From: Defluviimonas aquaemixtae
Lineage (GTDB): Bacteria > Pseudomonadota > Alphaproteobacteria > Rhodobacterales > Rhodobacteraceae
Assembly (NCBI RefSeq): GCF_900302475.1
Contig: NZ_OMOQ01000001.1
Location: forward strand, 558,001-622,000
DNA length: 64,000 bases
Reading direction: 5' to 3'
The notes under the pieces were generated by a model. It was not told where the DNA came from, made no database searches, and worked only from the letters and a program-made list of their open reading frames with translations. Made by a program: the position numbers and the translations under genes. Of this stretch, positions 43,238-51,252 are shown in pieces. How positions within the stretch are numbered: position 1 is the stretch's first letter; each line of letters starts with the position of its first letter.

Positions 43238-44572
43238 ATGAAGAACTGGCTCAGAAAACACCCCGAGGTGCGCACGATCCGCGTGGCCGCCGCCGATCTC
43301 AACGGTCAGCCGCGCGGCAAGCGCGTGCCGGTGCGCTTCGCCGACACGGTCGTCGAGAACGGCACGCGCTTTCCCATGTCGGTCCTCAACCTCGACATCT
43401 GGGGCGAGGATATCGAAGACAGCCCCTTGGTCTTCGAAACCGGCGACCAGGACGGCATCCTAAAGCCCACCGAGCGCGGATTCATGCCCATGCCCTGGCT
43501 CGACTCCGCGACGGCGCTGCTACCGATCTGGATGTTCCGCGAGAACGGCAAGCCTTACGAGGGTGACCCGCGCCATGCGCTCGCGCGCGTCGTCGAACGT
43601 TACAAGGCGCTGGGCTTGACGCCGGTCTGCGCGATGGAGCTTGAGTTCTTCCTAATCGACGACAGCGGCAAGACGCTGCAGGTCCCGACCAGCCCGCGAT
43701 CCGGCAAACGCCGCAAGGCAGCCGAGATCATGTCGATCCGCGCACTCGACGCCTTCGATACATTTTTCACCGATCTTTACGATGCCTGCGAGGCGATGGA
43801 CATTCCGGCCGACACTGCGATCTCGGAGGCGGGCCTCGGCCAGTTCGAGATCAACCTGATGCACACGGATGATGCGCTGCGCGCCGCCGACGATGCCTGG
43901 CTTTTCAAATTGCTTCTGAAGGGCCTTGCGCGCCGCCACGGTTTTGCCGCCAGCTTCATGGCCAAGCCATATCCGGAATATTCCGGCAACGGTCTGCACA
44001 CCCATTTCTCGGTCCTCGACGCCGAGGGCAACAACATCTTCTCGGACGGCGGAACGGACGGCTCGGAGCGCCTGAAACACGCGGTCGCCGGCTGCATCGC
44101 GGCGATGCCCGATTCCACGCTGCTCTTCGCGCCTCACGCCAACAGTTACGACCGGCTGGTTCCCGAGGCCCACGCACCGAACGGCATCTGCTGGGCCTAC
44201 GAGAACCGCACCTCGGCGATCCGTATCCCCTCGGGCAACCCGAGCGCGCGGAGGATCGAGCATCGCGTCGCCGGCGGCGACGTAAATCCCTACCTCATGC
44301 TCGCGGGCATTCTCGGCGCCGCCCTAACCGGGATCGAGGAGGAAATGACGCCGCCGCCACCTATCACCGGCAACGCCTATGCGCTCGATCTTCCGCTTCT
44401 GCCCGACAACTGGGGCGAGGCGATCGACACGTTCGAGAAGAGCGAGGCAATGCACCGGATCTTCCCCGATGGGCTTATCCGCAATCTGGTGATGACCAAG
44501 CGGCAGGAGATGCACTACATGGAAGAACTGACGCCCGAGGAGAAGACCGAGATCTATCTCGACACCGTCTGA
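43238..44572 (+). CDS. Glutamine synthetase-like ligase, PuuA type (copy 1)
   Basis: This 444-residue protein belongs to the PuuA-like branch of glutamine synthetases, which glutamylate amines such as putrescine. The metal/substrate motifs are intact: VCAMELEFFL, GLGQFEINLMH, GNGLHTHFSV, NSYDRLVPEAHAP and ENRTSAIRIPSG. The N-terminal beta-grasp region begins RTIRVAAADLNGQPRGKRVP. No C-terminal adenylylation motif is seen. ATG 43238 is the probable start. It precedes the amidotransferase and a second GS-like gene in the same direction. Confidence 0.88.
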   Translation: MKNWLRKHPEVRTIRVAAADLNGQPRGKRVPVRFADTVVENGTRFPMSVLNLDIWGEDIEDSPLVFETGDQDGILKPTERGFMPMPWLDSATALLPIWMFRENGKPYEGDPRHALARVVERYKALGLTPVCAMELEFFLIDDSGKTLQVPTSPRSGKRRKAAEIMSIRALDAFDTFFTDLYDACEAMDIPADTAISEAGLGQFEINLMHTDDALRAADDAWLFKLLLKGLARRHGFAASFMAKPYPEYSGNGLHTHFSVLDAEGNNIFSDGGTDGSERLKHAVAGCIAAMPDSTLLFAPHANSYDRLVPEAHAPNGICWAYENRTSAIRIPSGNPSARRIEHRVAGGDVNPYLMLAGILGAALTGIEEEMTPPPPITGNAYALDLPLLPDNWGEAIDTFEKSEAMHRIFPDGLIRNLVMTKRQEMHYMEELTPEEKTEIYLDTV

Positions 44573-44638
44573 CGACGCCCGCTTGCCGACCCGCCGGGGG
44601 CGGCGCTACGTTCTTCGAAACCGGATACAGGCACGTTC

Positions 44639-45319
44639 ATGAAGATCGGCATCCTCCAGACCGGGAAATCGCCCGACATCCTCCGGGAGGAGTTGGGCGA
44701 CTATCCCGATATGTTCGCTCGGCTTCTTGCCGGCCGCGGGCTCGAGTTCCGCGCTTACCATGTCGAGGGGATGGTGTTCCCTGAGAATGTCCACGACTGC
44801 GATGGCTGGCTCATCACCGGTTCGCGTCATGGAACCTACGAGGACCACCCCTTCATCGCGCCGCTCGAGGAGTTCGTGCGGGCGGCCATTGCTGCCAAGG
44901 TGCCGCTTGTGGGAATCTGCTTCGGCCATCAGATCATCGCCCAGGCGCTCGGCGGCAAGGTCGAGCGGTTCGGGGGCGGCTGGGCGATCGGACCGACGAG
45001 TTACGATTTCGGCGGCGAGATCCTGACAGTGAACGCCTGGCACCGCGACCAAGTGACCACGCGGCCAGAGGGGGCCGAGGTCGTCGCCAGCAACCACTTC
45101 TGCGAGAATGCCGCGCTTCTCTACGGCGACCGCGCGTTCACGGTGCAGGCCCATCCCGAATTCGAGGATGCCTTCGTCGAAGGGCTGATGCGCACACGCG
45201 GTAAGGGCGTGGTCCCCGACGACGTCATGGCCGAGGCCGCCAAGAAACTCGGCCCCCCCAATTCGTCGGCGGCAATCGCCGACCGGATTGCGGATTTCTT
45301 CAAAGAGCATCGAAACTGA
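44639..45319 (+). CDS. Class I glutamine amidotransferase-like protein (SpuA/PuuD-type neighbour)
   Basis: This 226-residue class I amidotransferase-fold protein has the Cys nucleophile in VGICFGHQIIAQALGG and the His-x-Glu pair in VQAHPEFEDAF. WLITGSRHGTYEDHPFI gives the oxyanion region. In polyamine clusters (spu of Pseudomonas, puu of E. coli), proteins of this fold hydrolyse gamma-glutamyl bonds; that role fits the flanking PuuA-like ligases. It could instead supply ammonia to one of them. It lies between the two synthetase genes. Confidence 0.82.
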   Translation: MKIGILQTGKSPDILREELGDYPDMFARLLAGRGLEFRAYHVEGMVFPENVHDCDGWLITGSRHGTYEDHPFIAPLEEFVRAAIAAKVPLVGICFGHQIIAQALGGKVERFGGGWAIGPTSYDFGGEILTVNAWHRDQVTTRPEGAEVVASNHFCENAALLYGDRAFTVQAHPEFEDAFVEGLMRTRGKGVVPDDVMAEAAKKLGPPNSSAAIADRIADFFKEHRN

Positions 45320-45333
45320 CAACAGTGTGATTC

Positions 45334-46692
45334 ATGTCCGACTGGACCCAGGAACTGCCCGAAGCCGCCCAGGACTACATCGCCGGACGCCGGCTTGACG
45401 AGGTCGAGTGCCTCGTCTCCGACCTCGCTGGGGTCGCGAAGGGCAAGGCGATGCCGGCGTCGAAATTCGGCAAGCAGAAATATTTCCACCTGCCGAACTC
45501 GATCTTCGCCCAGACCATCACCGGTGAATACGCCGACATGCCGGACGAAAGCGAATTCACCGAGCCCGACATGGTGCTCGTCCCCGATTTCAAGACCGCG
45601 ACGGCGGTACCCTGGTCGGTCGACATCACGCTGCAGGTGATCCACGACGTGAATGACCAGGTGGGCAATCCGGTGCCGCTGGCGCCGCGCAATGTCTTGA
45701 AGCGAATGGTCCAGCTTTACGCCGATCAAGGCTGGAAACCGATCATCGCGCCCGAGATGGAATTCTACATCGTCGCCCGCAACATCGACCCCAACCAGCC
45801 GGTGATCCCGCCCATCGGCCGCTCGGGCCGGCGGGTGATGGCAAATCAGGCCTATTCGATGTCGGCCGTCGACGAATACGGCCGCGTCGTCGATGACATC
45901 TACGACTTCGCCGAGGCGCAGGGCTTCGAAATCGACGGCATCGTGCAGGAAGGCGGCGCCGGGCAGGTGGAACTGAACTTGTCTCACGGCGCGCCGGTGG
46001 ATCTTGCCGACGAGGTCTTCTACTTCAAGCGCCTTATCCGCGAGGCGGCGCTTCGCCACGACTGCTTCGCGACATTCATGGCCAAGCCGATCGAGGGCGA
46101 ACCCGGTTCGGCCATGCACATTCACCAGTCGGTCGTGGACATCACGAACGACACCAACCTTTTCTCGAACGCGAAGGGCGAGGAGACCGAGGAGTTCATG
46201 CATTTCATCGCGGGCATGCAGAGTTACCTGCCAGCGGTGGTGGCGCTGATGGCGCCCTACGTGAATTCCTACCGCCGTTACGTGCCGGATTTCGCCGCGC
46301 CCATCAACCTCGAATGGGGGCGGGACAACCGCACGACCGGGCTGCGGGTTCCGATCTCCGAGCCCGAGGCGCGGCGGCTTGAAAACCGGCTGCCAGGGAT
46401 GGACTGCAACCCCTATCTCGGGATCGTCGCGACGCTCGTCTGCGGTTATCTCGGGCTGATGGAAAAGAAGCAACCGCGCCCCCAGGCGAAGGGGAACGCC
46501 TATATAAACGCCGACGAGCTGCCGACGAACCTAGGCGACGCGCTCGATCTGTTTTCCGAATGCGTGCCCGTGCGCGAGGCGCTCGGGGCAGAGTTCTGCG
46601 ATATCTACGAGGCCGTCAAGCGGAACGAATACAAGGAGTTCCTGCAGGTCATCAGCCCTTGGGAACGTGAGCACCTGCTGCTGAATGTGTGA
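45334..46692 (+). CDS. Glutamine synthetase-like ligase, PuuA type (copy 2)
   Basis: This 452-residue ligase is distinct from copy 1: APEMEFYIVARN, QEGGAGQVELNLSHG, GSAMHIHQSVVD, NSYRRYVPDFAAP and DNRTTGLRVPISEPEARR. It carries the PuuA-like N-terminal start CLVSDLAGVAKGKAMPASKF. It starts 15 bases after the amidotransferase stop. Two divergent ligases side by side suggest two different amine substrates or sequential steps, as with SpuB/SpuI. Confidence 0.88.
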   Translation: MSDWTQELPEAAQDYIAGRRLDEVECLVSDLAGVAKGKAMPASKFGKQKYFHLPNSIFAQTITGEYADMPDESEFTEPDMVLVPDFKTATAVPWSVDITLQVIHDVNDQVGNPVPLAPRNVLKRMVQLYADQGWKPIIAPEMEFYIVARNIDPNQPVIPPIGRSGRRVMANQAYSMSAVDEYGRVVDDIYDFAEAQGFEIDGIVQEGGAGQVELNLSHGAPVDLADEVFYFKRLIREAALRHDCFATFMAKPIEGEPGSAMHIHQSVVDITNDTNLFSNAKGEETEEFMHFIAGMQSYLPAVVALMAPYVNSYRRYVPDFAAPINLEWGRDNRTTGLRVPISEPEARRLENRLPGMDCNPYLGIVATLVCGYLGLMEKKQPRPQAKGNAYINADELPTNLGDALDLFSECVPVREALGAEFCDIYEAVKRNEYKEFLQVISPWEREHLLLNV

Positions 46693-46796
46693 CGCTTTTA
46701 TCGGCAGTTTTCCGCGGCGTCCCCGGGCAGCCTGTAGTCTTTTCCGTGGGCATGGGGTAAGGAAATTCGCAACCTGACATTTCAAAAAGGTGAACC

Positions 46797-47999
46797 ATGG
46801 CCTCCGCGACCCTTGCGCTTCAGTCTGGCCAGGCCCCCGACACCTACCAGGCCGAACCGATCCCCGAATCCGCTCGGGCCGAAATCGACCGGCTGCTGAA
46901 TTCGGGCGATCTGTTCCGCTACACGGCGCCCGCAAACGCGCCGGTGGCGCTTCTGGAGAGGGAATTCGCCGAACATATCGGCGCGCGCTACGCGCTTGCG
47001 GTGTCGTCCTGTTCCGCTGCGCTCTTCCTTGCGCTGAAGGCGCTCGGTCTGCCGCGCGACGCGCGCGTCTTGATCCCGGCCTTCACCTTCGCCGCCGTCC
47101 CCTCGGCCGTCGTCCACGCGGACTGCGTGCCGGTTCTGGTCGAGGTCGGGCGCAACTTCCGCATCGATCTCGATGATTTCCGCGCCAAACTCGACGGCGC
47201 CGATGCGGTGCTTATCAGCCATATGCGCGGCCACACCTCCGACATGGACGCGATCATGAAAGAGGCGGATGCGCGCGGCCTGCCGGTGATTGAGGATGCC
47301 GCGCATTCGCTTGGCACGCTCTGGAACGGCCGCAAGATCGGCACGATCGGCAGGATCGGCTGCTTCTCGTTTCAGTCCTACAAGCTCGTCAATGCGGGCG
47401 AGGGCGGCATGTTCATCACTGACGATCCAGACTTGGCCGCCCGCGCGATCATCATGTCGGGCGCCTACGAGCACAACTGGAAAAAGCATCACGGACTGCA
47501 GAACAGCTTCCACTACTGGCAGAACAAGTTGCCGCTCTACAACATGCGGATGCAGAACCTTTCGGCCACGGTGATCCGACCACAGATCCCGCTCATCGAC
47601 GATCGCGTGACCGCGGGCCGGTCCAACCACGACTATGTCGCCGAGCGTCTCTGCACGAGCGTTTGGATCGACGTGCCGCCGCCCCTGCCACAAGAGACGC
47701 GCGCGCCGGATTCCCTGCAGTTCAACCTTCTAGGCTTTGATGAGGATGACGCGGCGCGGGCCTTTCAGAAGGCGGCCGCGCGGCGCGGAGTCTCGGTGCA
47801 GGTCTTCGGATTGTCCAAGGACAACGCCCGCGCGTTCTGGAACTGGCAGTTCCTTGGCCCCGTGCCCGACCTGCCAAAGACGCGCGAGATGCTGATGCGG
47901 GCCTGCGACCTGCGCCTGCCCGCGCGTCTGACGCGCGAGGAACTGGACGTGATCGCCGACGCGATCCTGGCCGCAGCTGCGGAGGTGAAAGGCGCCTGA
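46797..47999 (+). CDS. DegT/DnrJ/EryC1/StrS-family aminotransferase
   Basis: This 400-residue PLP protein matches DegT/AHBA-synthase type aminotransferases. The substrate pocket entry is LFRYTAPANAPVALLEREFAEHIGARYALAVSSCSAAL; the PLP phosphate/ring contact is VIEDAAHSLGTLWNGRKIGTIG; the Schiff-base Lys is in CFSFQSYKLVNAGEGGM. Such enzymes usually aminate keto-sugars or, in related families, act on cyclitols. Here it follows two glutamine synthetase-like genes, so a role on an amine-derived aldehyde is plausible but not shown. Confidence 0.85.
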   Translation: MASATLALQSGQAPDTYQAEPIPESARAEIDRLLNSGDLFRYTAPANAPVALLEREFAEHIGARYALAVSSCSAALFLALKALGLPRDARVLIPAFTFAAVPSAVVHADCVPVLVEVGRNFRIDLDDFRAKLDGADAVLISHMRGHTSDMDAIMKEADARGLPVIEDAAHSLGTLWNGRKIGTIGRIGCFSFQSYKLVNAGEGGMFITDDPDLAARAIIMSGAYEHNWKKHHGLQNSFHYWQNKLPLYNMRMQNLSATVIRPQIPLIDDRVTAGRSNHDYVAERLCTSVWIDVPPPLPQETRAPDSLQFNLLGFDEDDAARAFQKAAARRGVSVQVFGLSKDNARAFWNWQFLGPVPDLPKTREMLMRACDLRLPARLTREELDVIADAILAAAAEVKGA

Positions 48000-48015
48000 G
48001 GCGCCAGACAACCCA

Positions 48016-48603
48016 CTAGAGCTTGGAAAGCTTCTTCTGCAACTCGCTGAGTTGCTTCTTGATCGATTCCAGGTCGCCTTCGTCCGACCCCTTGGACTTC
48101 GCCTTGCCCTTCTCATTCGGTGCTTCGTCCTCGTCCGCCTCCAGCTCGGGGCCGGAGGATCCGGGGAAGCCCGCCATGATGGACTTCAGAAAGGCCTGCT
48201 GCTGGCGCTGAAGCGCCTCGAAGCCGGGCATCGAGGCCATCGGATTGGGAAAGGTCGACAGATTTTCGAGCATCTTCGACTGTCCTTCGCGCAGCATCTC
48301 GAAGCTTGCCGCCAGGAACTGCGGCACGACGCTTTGCGCGTTAGTGGTGTAGCTGCGCACGAGATCGGTCAGGACGTCGATTGGCAGAACGCTCTCACCG
48401 CGGCTTTCATGTTCCGCGATGATCTGAAGAAGGTATTGTCGCGTCAGGTCGTCGCCCGACTTCAGGTCAACGATCTGCACCTCGCGCCCGTCGCGGATGA
48501 AGGCGGCGATATCTTCGAGCGTCACATAGTCGCTCGTTTCGGTGTTGTAGAGCCGCCTGCTGGCGTAGCGCTTGATCAGCAGCGGCTTGGCACCCTCGGC
48601 CAT
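48016..48603 (-). CDS. phaR: PHA synthesis repressor PhaR
   Basis: This 195-residue protein is PhaR. The N-terminal PHB/PHA accumulation regulator DNA-binding domain reads LLIKRYASRRLYNTETSDYVTLEDIAAFIRDGREVQIVD. The following repeat region (DLTRQYLLQIIAEHE) and an acidic, Lys-rich C-terminal tail are typical. PhaR binds PHA granules and represses phaP and itself until granules form. CTGC-N3-GCAG lies 48 bases upstream of its start (48651-48661), consistent with autoregulation. It is about 15 kb from phaC/phaP. Confidence 0.95.
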   Translation of the reverse strand: MAEGAKPLLIKRYASRRLYNTETSDYVTLEDIAAFIRDGREVQIVDLKSGDDLTRQYLLQIIAEHESRGESVLPIDVLTDLVRSYTTNAQSVVPQFLAASFEMLREGQSKMLENLSTFPNPMASMPGFEALQRQQQAFLKSIMAGFPGSSGPELEADEDEAPNEKGKAKSKGSDEGDLESIKKQLSELQKKLSKL

Positions 48604-48650
48604 GGGCCAGTCTCCCCAGTCATTCTTTTTGGCGTTGCGGCGAGATTAAG

Positions 48651-48661
48651 CTGCGCAGCAG
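48651..48661. promoter_or_regulatory. PhaR-type operator upstream of phaR
   Basis: CTGCGCAGCAG fits CTGC-N3-GCAG and lies 48 bases before the phaR start in the phaR promoter region, suggesting autorepression. Confidence 0.65.
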
Positions 48662-48705
48662 AAAAGACAACAAAAAGAACGGTGAGGCGAAGGAAGGCCC
48701 GGTTT

Positions 48706-49407
48706 TCAGCGCTGGAAGAGTATTTTCTGCGCCTTTCGGTCGGCTTGAAGGTCGGAGCGCCTGTCGGATGCCAGCGCACGACCCCGCTGCACCCCCGGGC
48801 GAGCGCCAACCTCGTCGAGCCAGCGGGCCAAATGGGGTTTGTCGTCGAGCGTCTGTCCCTGTCCCTCCCAGAGCGAGCACCAGCCCCAGAGCGCCATATC
48901 GGCGATCGAGAAGAAATCGCCCGCGGCATAGCGGTTGTCGGCCAGACGTCGGTCGAGCACCTCGTAAAGCCTCGCGACCTCGCGCTTGTAACGGGACTGG
49001 GCATAGGGCAGGACCTGCGCCGGCTCAAGCGACGGCGCGTATTTCAGGAAGTGATGCGCCTGGCCAGCCATCGGCCCGACGCCGCCAATCTGCCACGTGA
49101 GCCATTCCTCGACCGCGATCCGGTCGCGCTCGCTCGCGCCGTAGAACTTGCCCGTCTTGCGGGCGAGATACATGAGGATCGCGCCGGATTCGAAGACGGA
49201 GACCGGCTTTCCGTCCGGTCCGTCGGGGTCGACGATCGCGGGCATCCGATTGTTCGGCGAGATCTTCAGGAACTCTGGCTTGTACTGATCGCCAGCGCCG
49301 ATATTCACCAGATGGGTCTCGTAGGGAAGACCCATCTCCTCGAGCGCGATGGAGATTTTCCAGCCGTTCGGCGTGGGCCAGTAATATAGCGCGATCGGGG
49401 CGGTCAT
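48706..49407 (-). CDS. Glutathione S-transferase, YfcG/YghU (nu) type
   Basis: This 233-residue GST fits the YfcG/YghU-type: ALYYWPTPNGWKISIALEEMGLPYETHLVNIGAGDQYKPEFLKISPNNRMPAIVD is the thioredoxin-like half, with the conserved NGWK and SPNNRMPAIVD blocks. GAGDQY and ESGAILMYLA contact glutathione. The C-terminal half has FSIADMALWGW. This branch acts as disulfide-bond oxidoreductase or peroxidase with glutathione. ATG 49407 is preferred over the longer frame from 49440. Confidence 0.9.
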   Translation of the reverse strand: MTAPIALYYWPTPNGWKISIALEEMGLPYETHLVNIGAGDQYKPEFLKISPNNRMPAIVDPDGPDGKPVSVFESGAILMYLARKTGKFYGASERDRIAVEEWLTWQIGGVGPMAGQAHHFLKYAPSLEPAQVLPYAQSRYKREVARLYEVLDRRLADNRYAAGDFFSIADMALWGWCSLWEGQGQTLDDKPHLARWLDEVGARPGVQRGRALASDRRSDLQADRKAQKILFQR

Positions 49408-49480
49408 GCGGTCGTCCTCTGTCGGAATCGTCAGGGCCAATCTGGCCGGTCAGTCACGTGTCTGCAAGGCGCGGGGCCGC

Positions 49481-49729
49481 TCAGCCCAGATCGTCGAGCA
49501 GCTCCCGCGCGGTCAGGTGATGGCGCGCGGACCAGAAACAGGCCTCAAGCGTTGCATGCGCGCAGACGACGGGCTTGCCATCCACCCGTACCCGCCAAGT
49601 CCCGTCGGAAAGCGCCTCGATCGGATAGGTCACGTTGTTCACCGTGACGCTGCCCACAGGTTCAGGCTTGGAGCCCGTGACGCAGGCGGAGAGGGCAAGG
49701 GCGAAGGACAGGGGGGCGAGGCGGAACAT
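49481..49729 (-). CDS. Small lipoprotein, unknown function
   Basis: This 82-residue protein has a lipobox (LSFALALSAC, Cys16) and a short mature domain with VTVNNVTYPIEALSDGTWRVRVDGKPVVCAHATLEACFWSARHH. Two further Cys (in VVCAH and EACFW) may form a disulfide. It ends in a helical LTARELLDDLG. Function unknown. It starts at ATG 49729 and lies upstream of the metZ riboswitch on the other strand. Confidence 0.72.
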   Translation of the reverse strand: MFRLAPLSFALALSACVTGSKPEPVGSVTVNNVTYPIEALSDGTWRVRVDGKPVVCAHATLEACFWSARHHLTARELLDDLG

Positions 49730-49856
49730 GGCACCGGCTGTGTTGGGGCGAGTCGTCAGTTGACCGCAAATCTCGCGTCGCCGCAAGAGCCGCCCCGGTC
49801 TGGCCCCCATGCCGCAACGCAGTTGACCCGGAAGACGCTTCGCGCTATCGAAAAGG

Positions 49857-49912
49857 CCGTGGCGATTTGTACCGGATTGCGGGCCACGTAAAACATGCCG
49901 CTAAAGAGGTAG
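49857..49912 (+). ncRNA. SAM-II riboswitch aptamer upstream of metZ
   Basis: The leader shows the compact SAM-II pattern: P1 arms GTGGC (49859-49863) and GCCAC (49883-49887), the conserved GATTTG and ACCGGATTGC in the loop, then GTAAAACATGCCGCTAAAGAGG, which carries the conserved AAACA and GCTAAAGAGG of the pseudoknot strand. SAM-II riboswitches bind S-adenosylmethionine and repress methionine genes in alphaproteobacteria, typically metA/metZ. A terminator hairpin follows immediately. Confidence 0.88.
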
Positions 49913-49924
49913 GTGGCCCAAAAT

Positions 49925-49954
49925 GCCCCCACCCAAACCGGTGGGGGCTTTTTT
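49925..49954 (+). terminator. Terminator hairpin in the metZ leader (riboswitch expression platform)
   Basis: An 8-bp stem GCCCCCAC/GTGGGGGC with an 8-base loop and a run of six T lies between the SAM-II aptamer and metZ. SAM binding should favour this hairpin and stop transcription before metZ. GGTGG at 49912-49916 could pair with the left arm as part of an antiterminator. Confidence 0.85.
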
Positions 49955-49972
49955 GTTGCCGGAGGAACGGTG

Positions 49973-51148
49973 ATGAACGAATGGAAGACGCGCACCAAAC
50001 TTGTCCATGCGGGCGCCCGGCGCAGCCAGTACGGCGAGATGTCCGAGGCGATATTCGTGACGCAGGGCTTCGTCTATGACAGCGCAGAACAGGCCGAGGC
50101 CAGGTTCATTGAGAGCGGCCCGGATGAGTTCATCTATGCCCGCTATGGCAATCCGACCGTACGGATGTTCGAGGAACGCATGGCGGCGATCGAGGGGACG
50201 GAGGACGCCTTCGCCACTGCCTCGGGCATGGCGGCCGTCAACGGCGCGCTGACGTCGATGCTGAAGGCGGGCGACCATGTCGTCGCGGCGCGGGCGCTCT
50301 TTGGGTCATGCCTTTACGTCCTCGAAATCCTCGGCCGGTTCGGCGTCGAGGTCACGCTGGTCAACGGCACGGATCTGGATCAGTGGCGCGACGCGGTCAG
50401 GGACGGCACGAAGGCTGTCTTTCTCGAGTCGGTGTCGAACCCGACGCTCGAGGTCATCGACGTACGCTCGGTTGCGGAGATCGCGCACGCGAAGGGCGCG
50501 ACCGTCATCGTCGACAACGTCTTCGCCACGCCCACCTTCTCGAAGGCGGTCGAACTTGGCGCCGATGTCGTCGTCTATTCGGCGACCAAGCATATCGATG
50601 GATCGGGGCGTTGCCTTGGCGGCGTGGTCTGCGGCCCGCGCGACTACGTCCGCAAGGTGTTCGAGCCCTATCTCAAGCATACCGGCGGAGCGATGAGCCC
50701 GTTCAACGCCTGGGTCATGCTGAAGGGGATGGAGACGCTCGATCTCCGTGTCCGGCAGCAGGCGGCCAACGCGCATGCAATCGCCGAGGCGCTCGAAGGC
50801 CACGAAAAGCTGTCGCGCGTGCTCTTCCCCGGCCTTCCCGGCCACGCGCAGCACGCGATCGCAATGGAGCAGATGGGGGCCGGCGGGACGGTCGTGTCAC
50901 TTGATGTCGCGGGCGGGCAGGCGGGTGCCTTCCGTTTCCTGAACGCGCTGGAGATCGTGAAGATCTCGAACAATCTCGGCGACGCGAAGACGATCATCAC
51001 CCATCCCGCGACGACAACGCATCAGCGCCTCCCTCCCGAACAGAGGACAGAACTCGGCATCACGCCCGGCCTCGTGCGGCTTTCGGTCGGGATCGAGGAC
51101 GTGGACGACCTTCTGGCCGACATTCGCGGCGCGCTGGCATCGGTCTGA
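49973..51148 (+). CDS. metZ: O-succinylhomoserine (or O-acetylhomoserine) sulfhydrylase
   Basis: This 391-residue PLP enzyme of the Cys/Met gamma-family makes homocysteine directly from acylated homoserine and sulfide. The N-terminus RTKLVHAGARRSQYGEMSEAIFVTQGF, the phosphate-binding block ASGMAAVNGALTSMLKAGDH, and the PLP Lys in YSATKHIDGSGR are characteristic. The ending MPAxxTHQR region is ITHPATTTHQRL. ATG 49973 with GGAGG is chosen. A SAM-II riboswitch and terminator control it. Confidence 0.93.
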   Translation: MNEWKTRTKLVHAGARRSQYGEMSEAIFVTQGFVYDSAEQAEARFIESGPDEFIYARYGNPTVRMFEERMAAIEGTEDAFATASGMAAVNGALTSMLKAGDHVVAARALFGSCLYVLEILGRFGVEVTLVNGTDLDQWRDAVRDGTKAVFLESVSNPTLEVIDVRSVAEIAHAKGATVIVDNVFATPTFSKAVELGADVVVYSATKHIDGSGRCLGGVVCGPRDYVRKVFEPYLKHTGGAMSPFNAWVMLKGMETLDLRVRQQAANAHAIAEALEGHEKLSRVLFPGLPGHAQHAIAMEQMGAGGTVVSLDVAGGQAGAFRFLNALEIVKISNNLGDAKTIITHPATTTHQRLPPEQRTELGITPGLVRLSVGIEDVDDLLADIRGALASV

Positions 51149-51252
51149 GGTCGTGAATCGGTCGCGGATTACCGCGTAGGATTGGACATCTGGCGGCGCG
51201 ATCCCACATAATGGATCATCCCGGGGCCGTCCGGGACTTCGAGGAGAGGGCG

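Noticed and set aside
47991..48005. GGCGCC-TGA-GGCGCC at the end of the DegT gene
   Set aside because: Short stem with a three-base loop that includes the stop codon, and no T-run; probably chance in G+C-rich DNA.
51149..51252. A Zur box upstream of folE2
   Set aside because: No suitable A+T-rich palindrome was seen, so zinc control is not supported.
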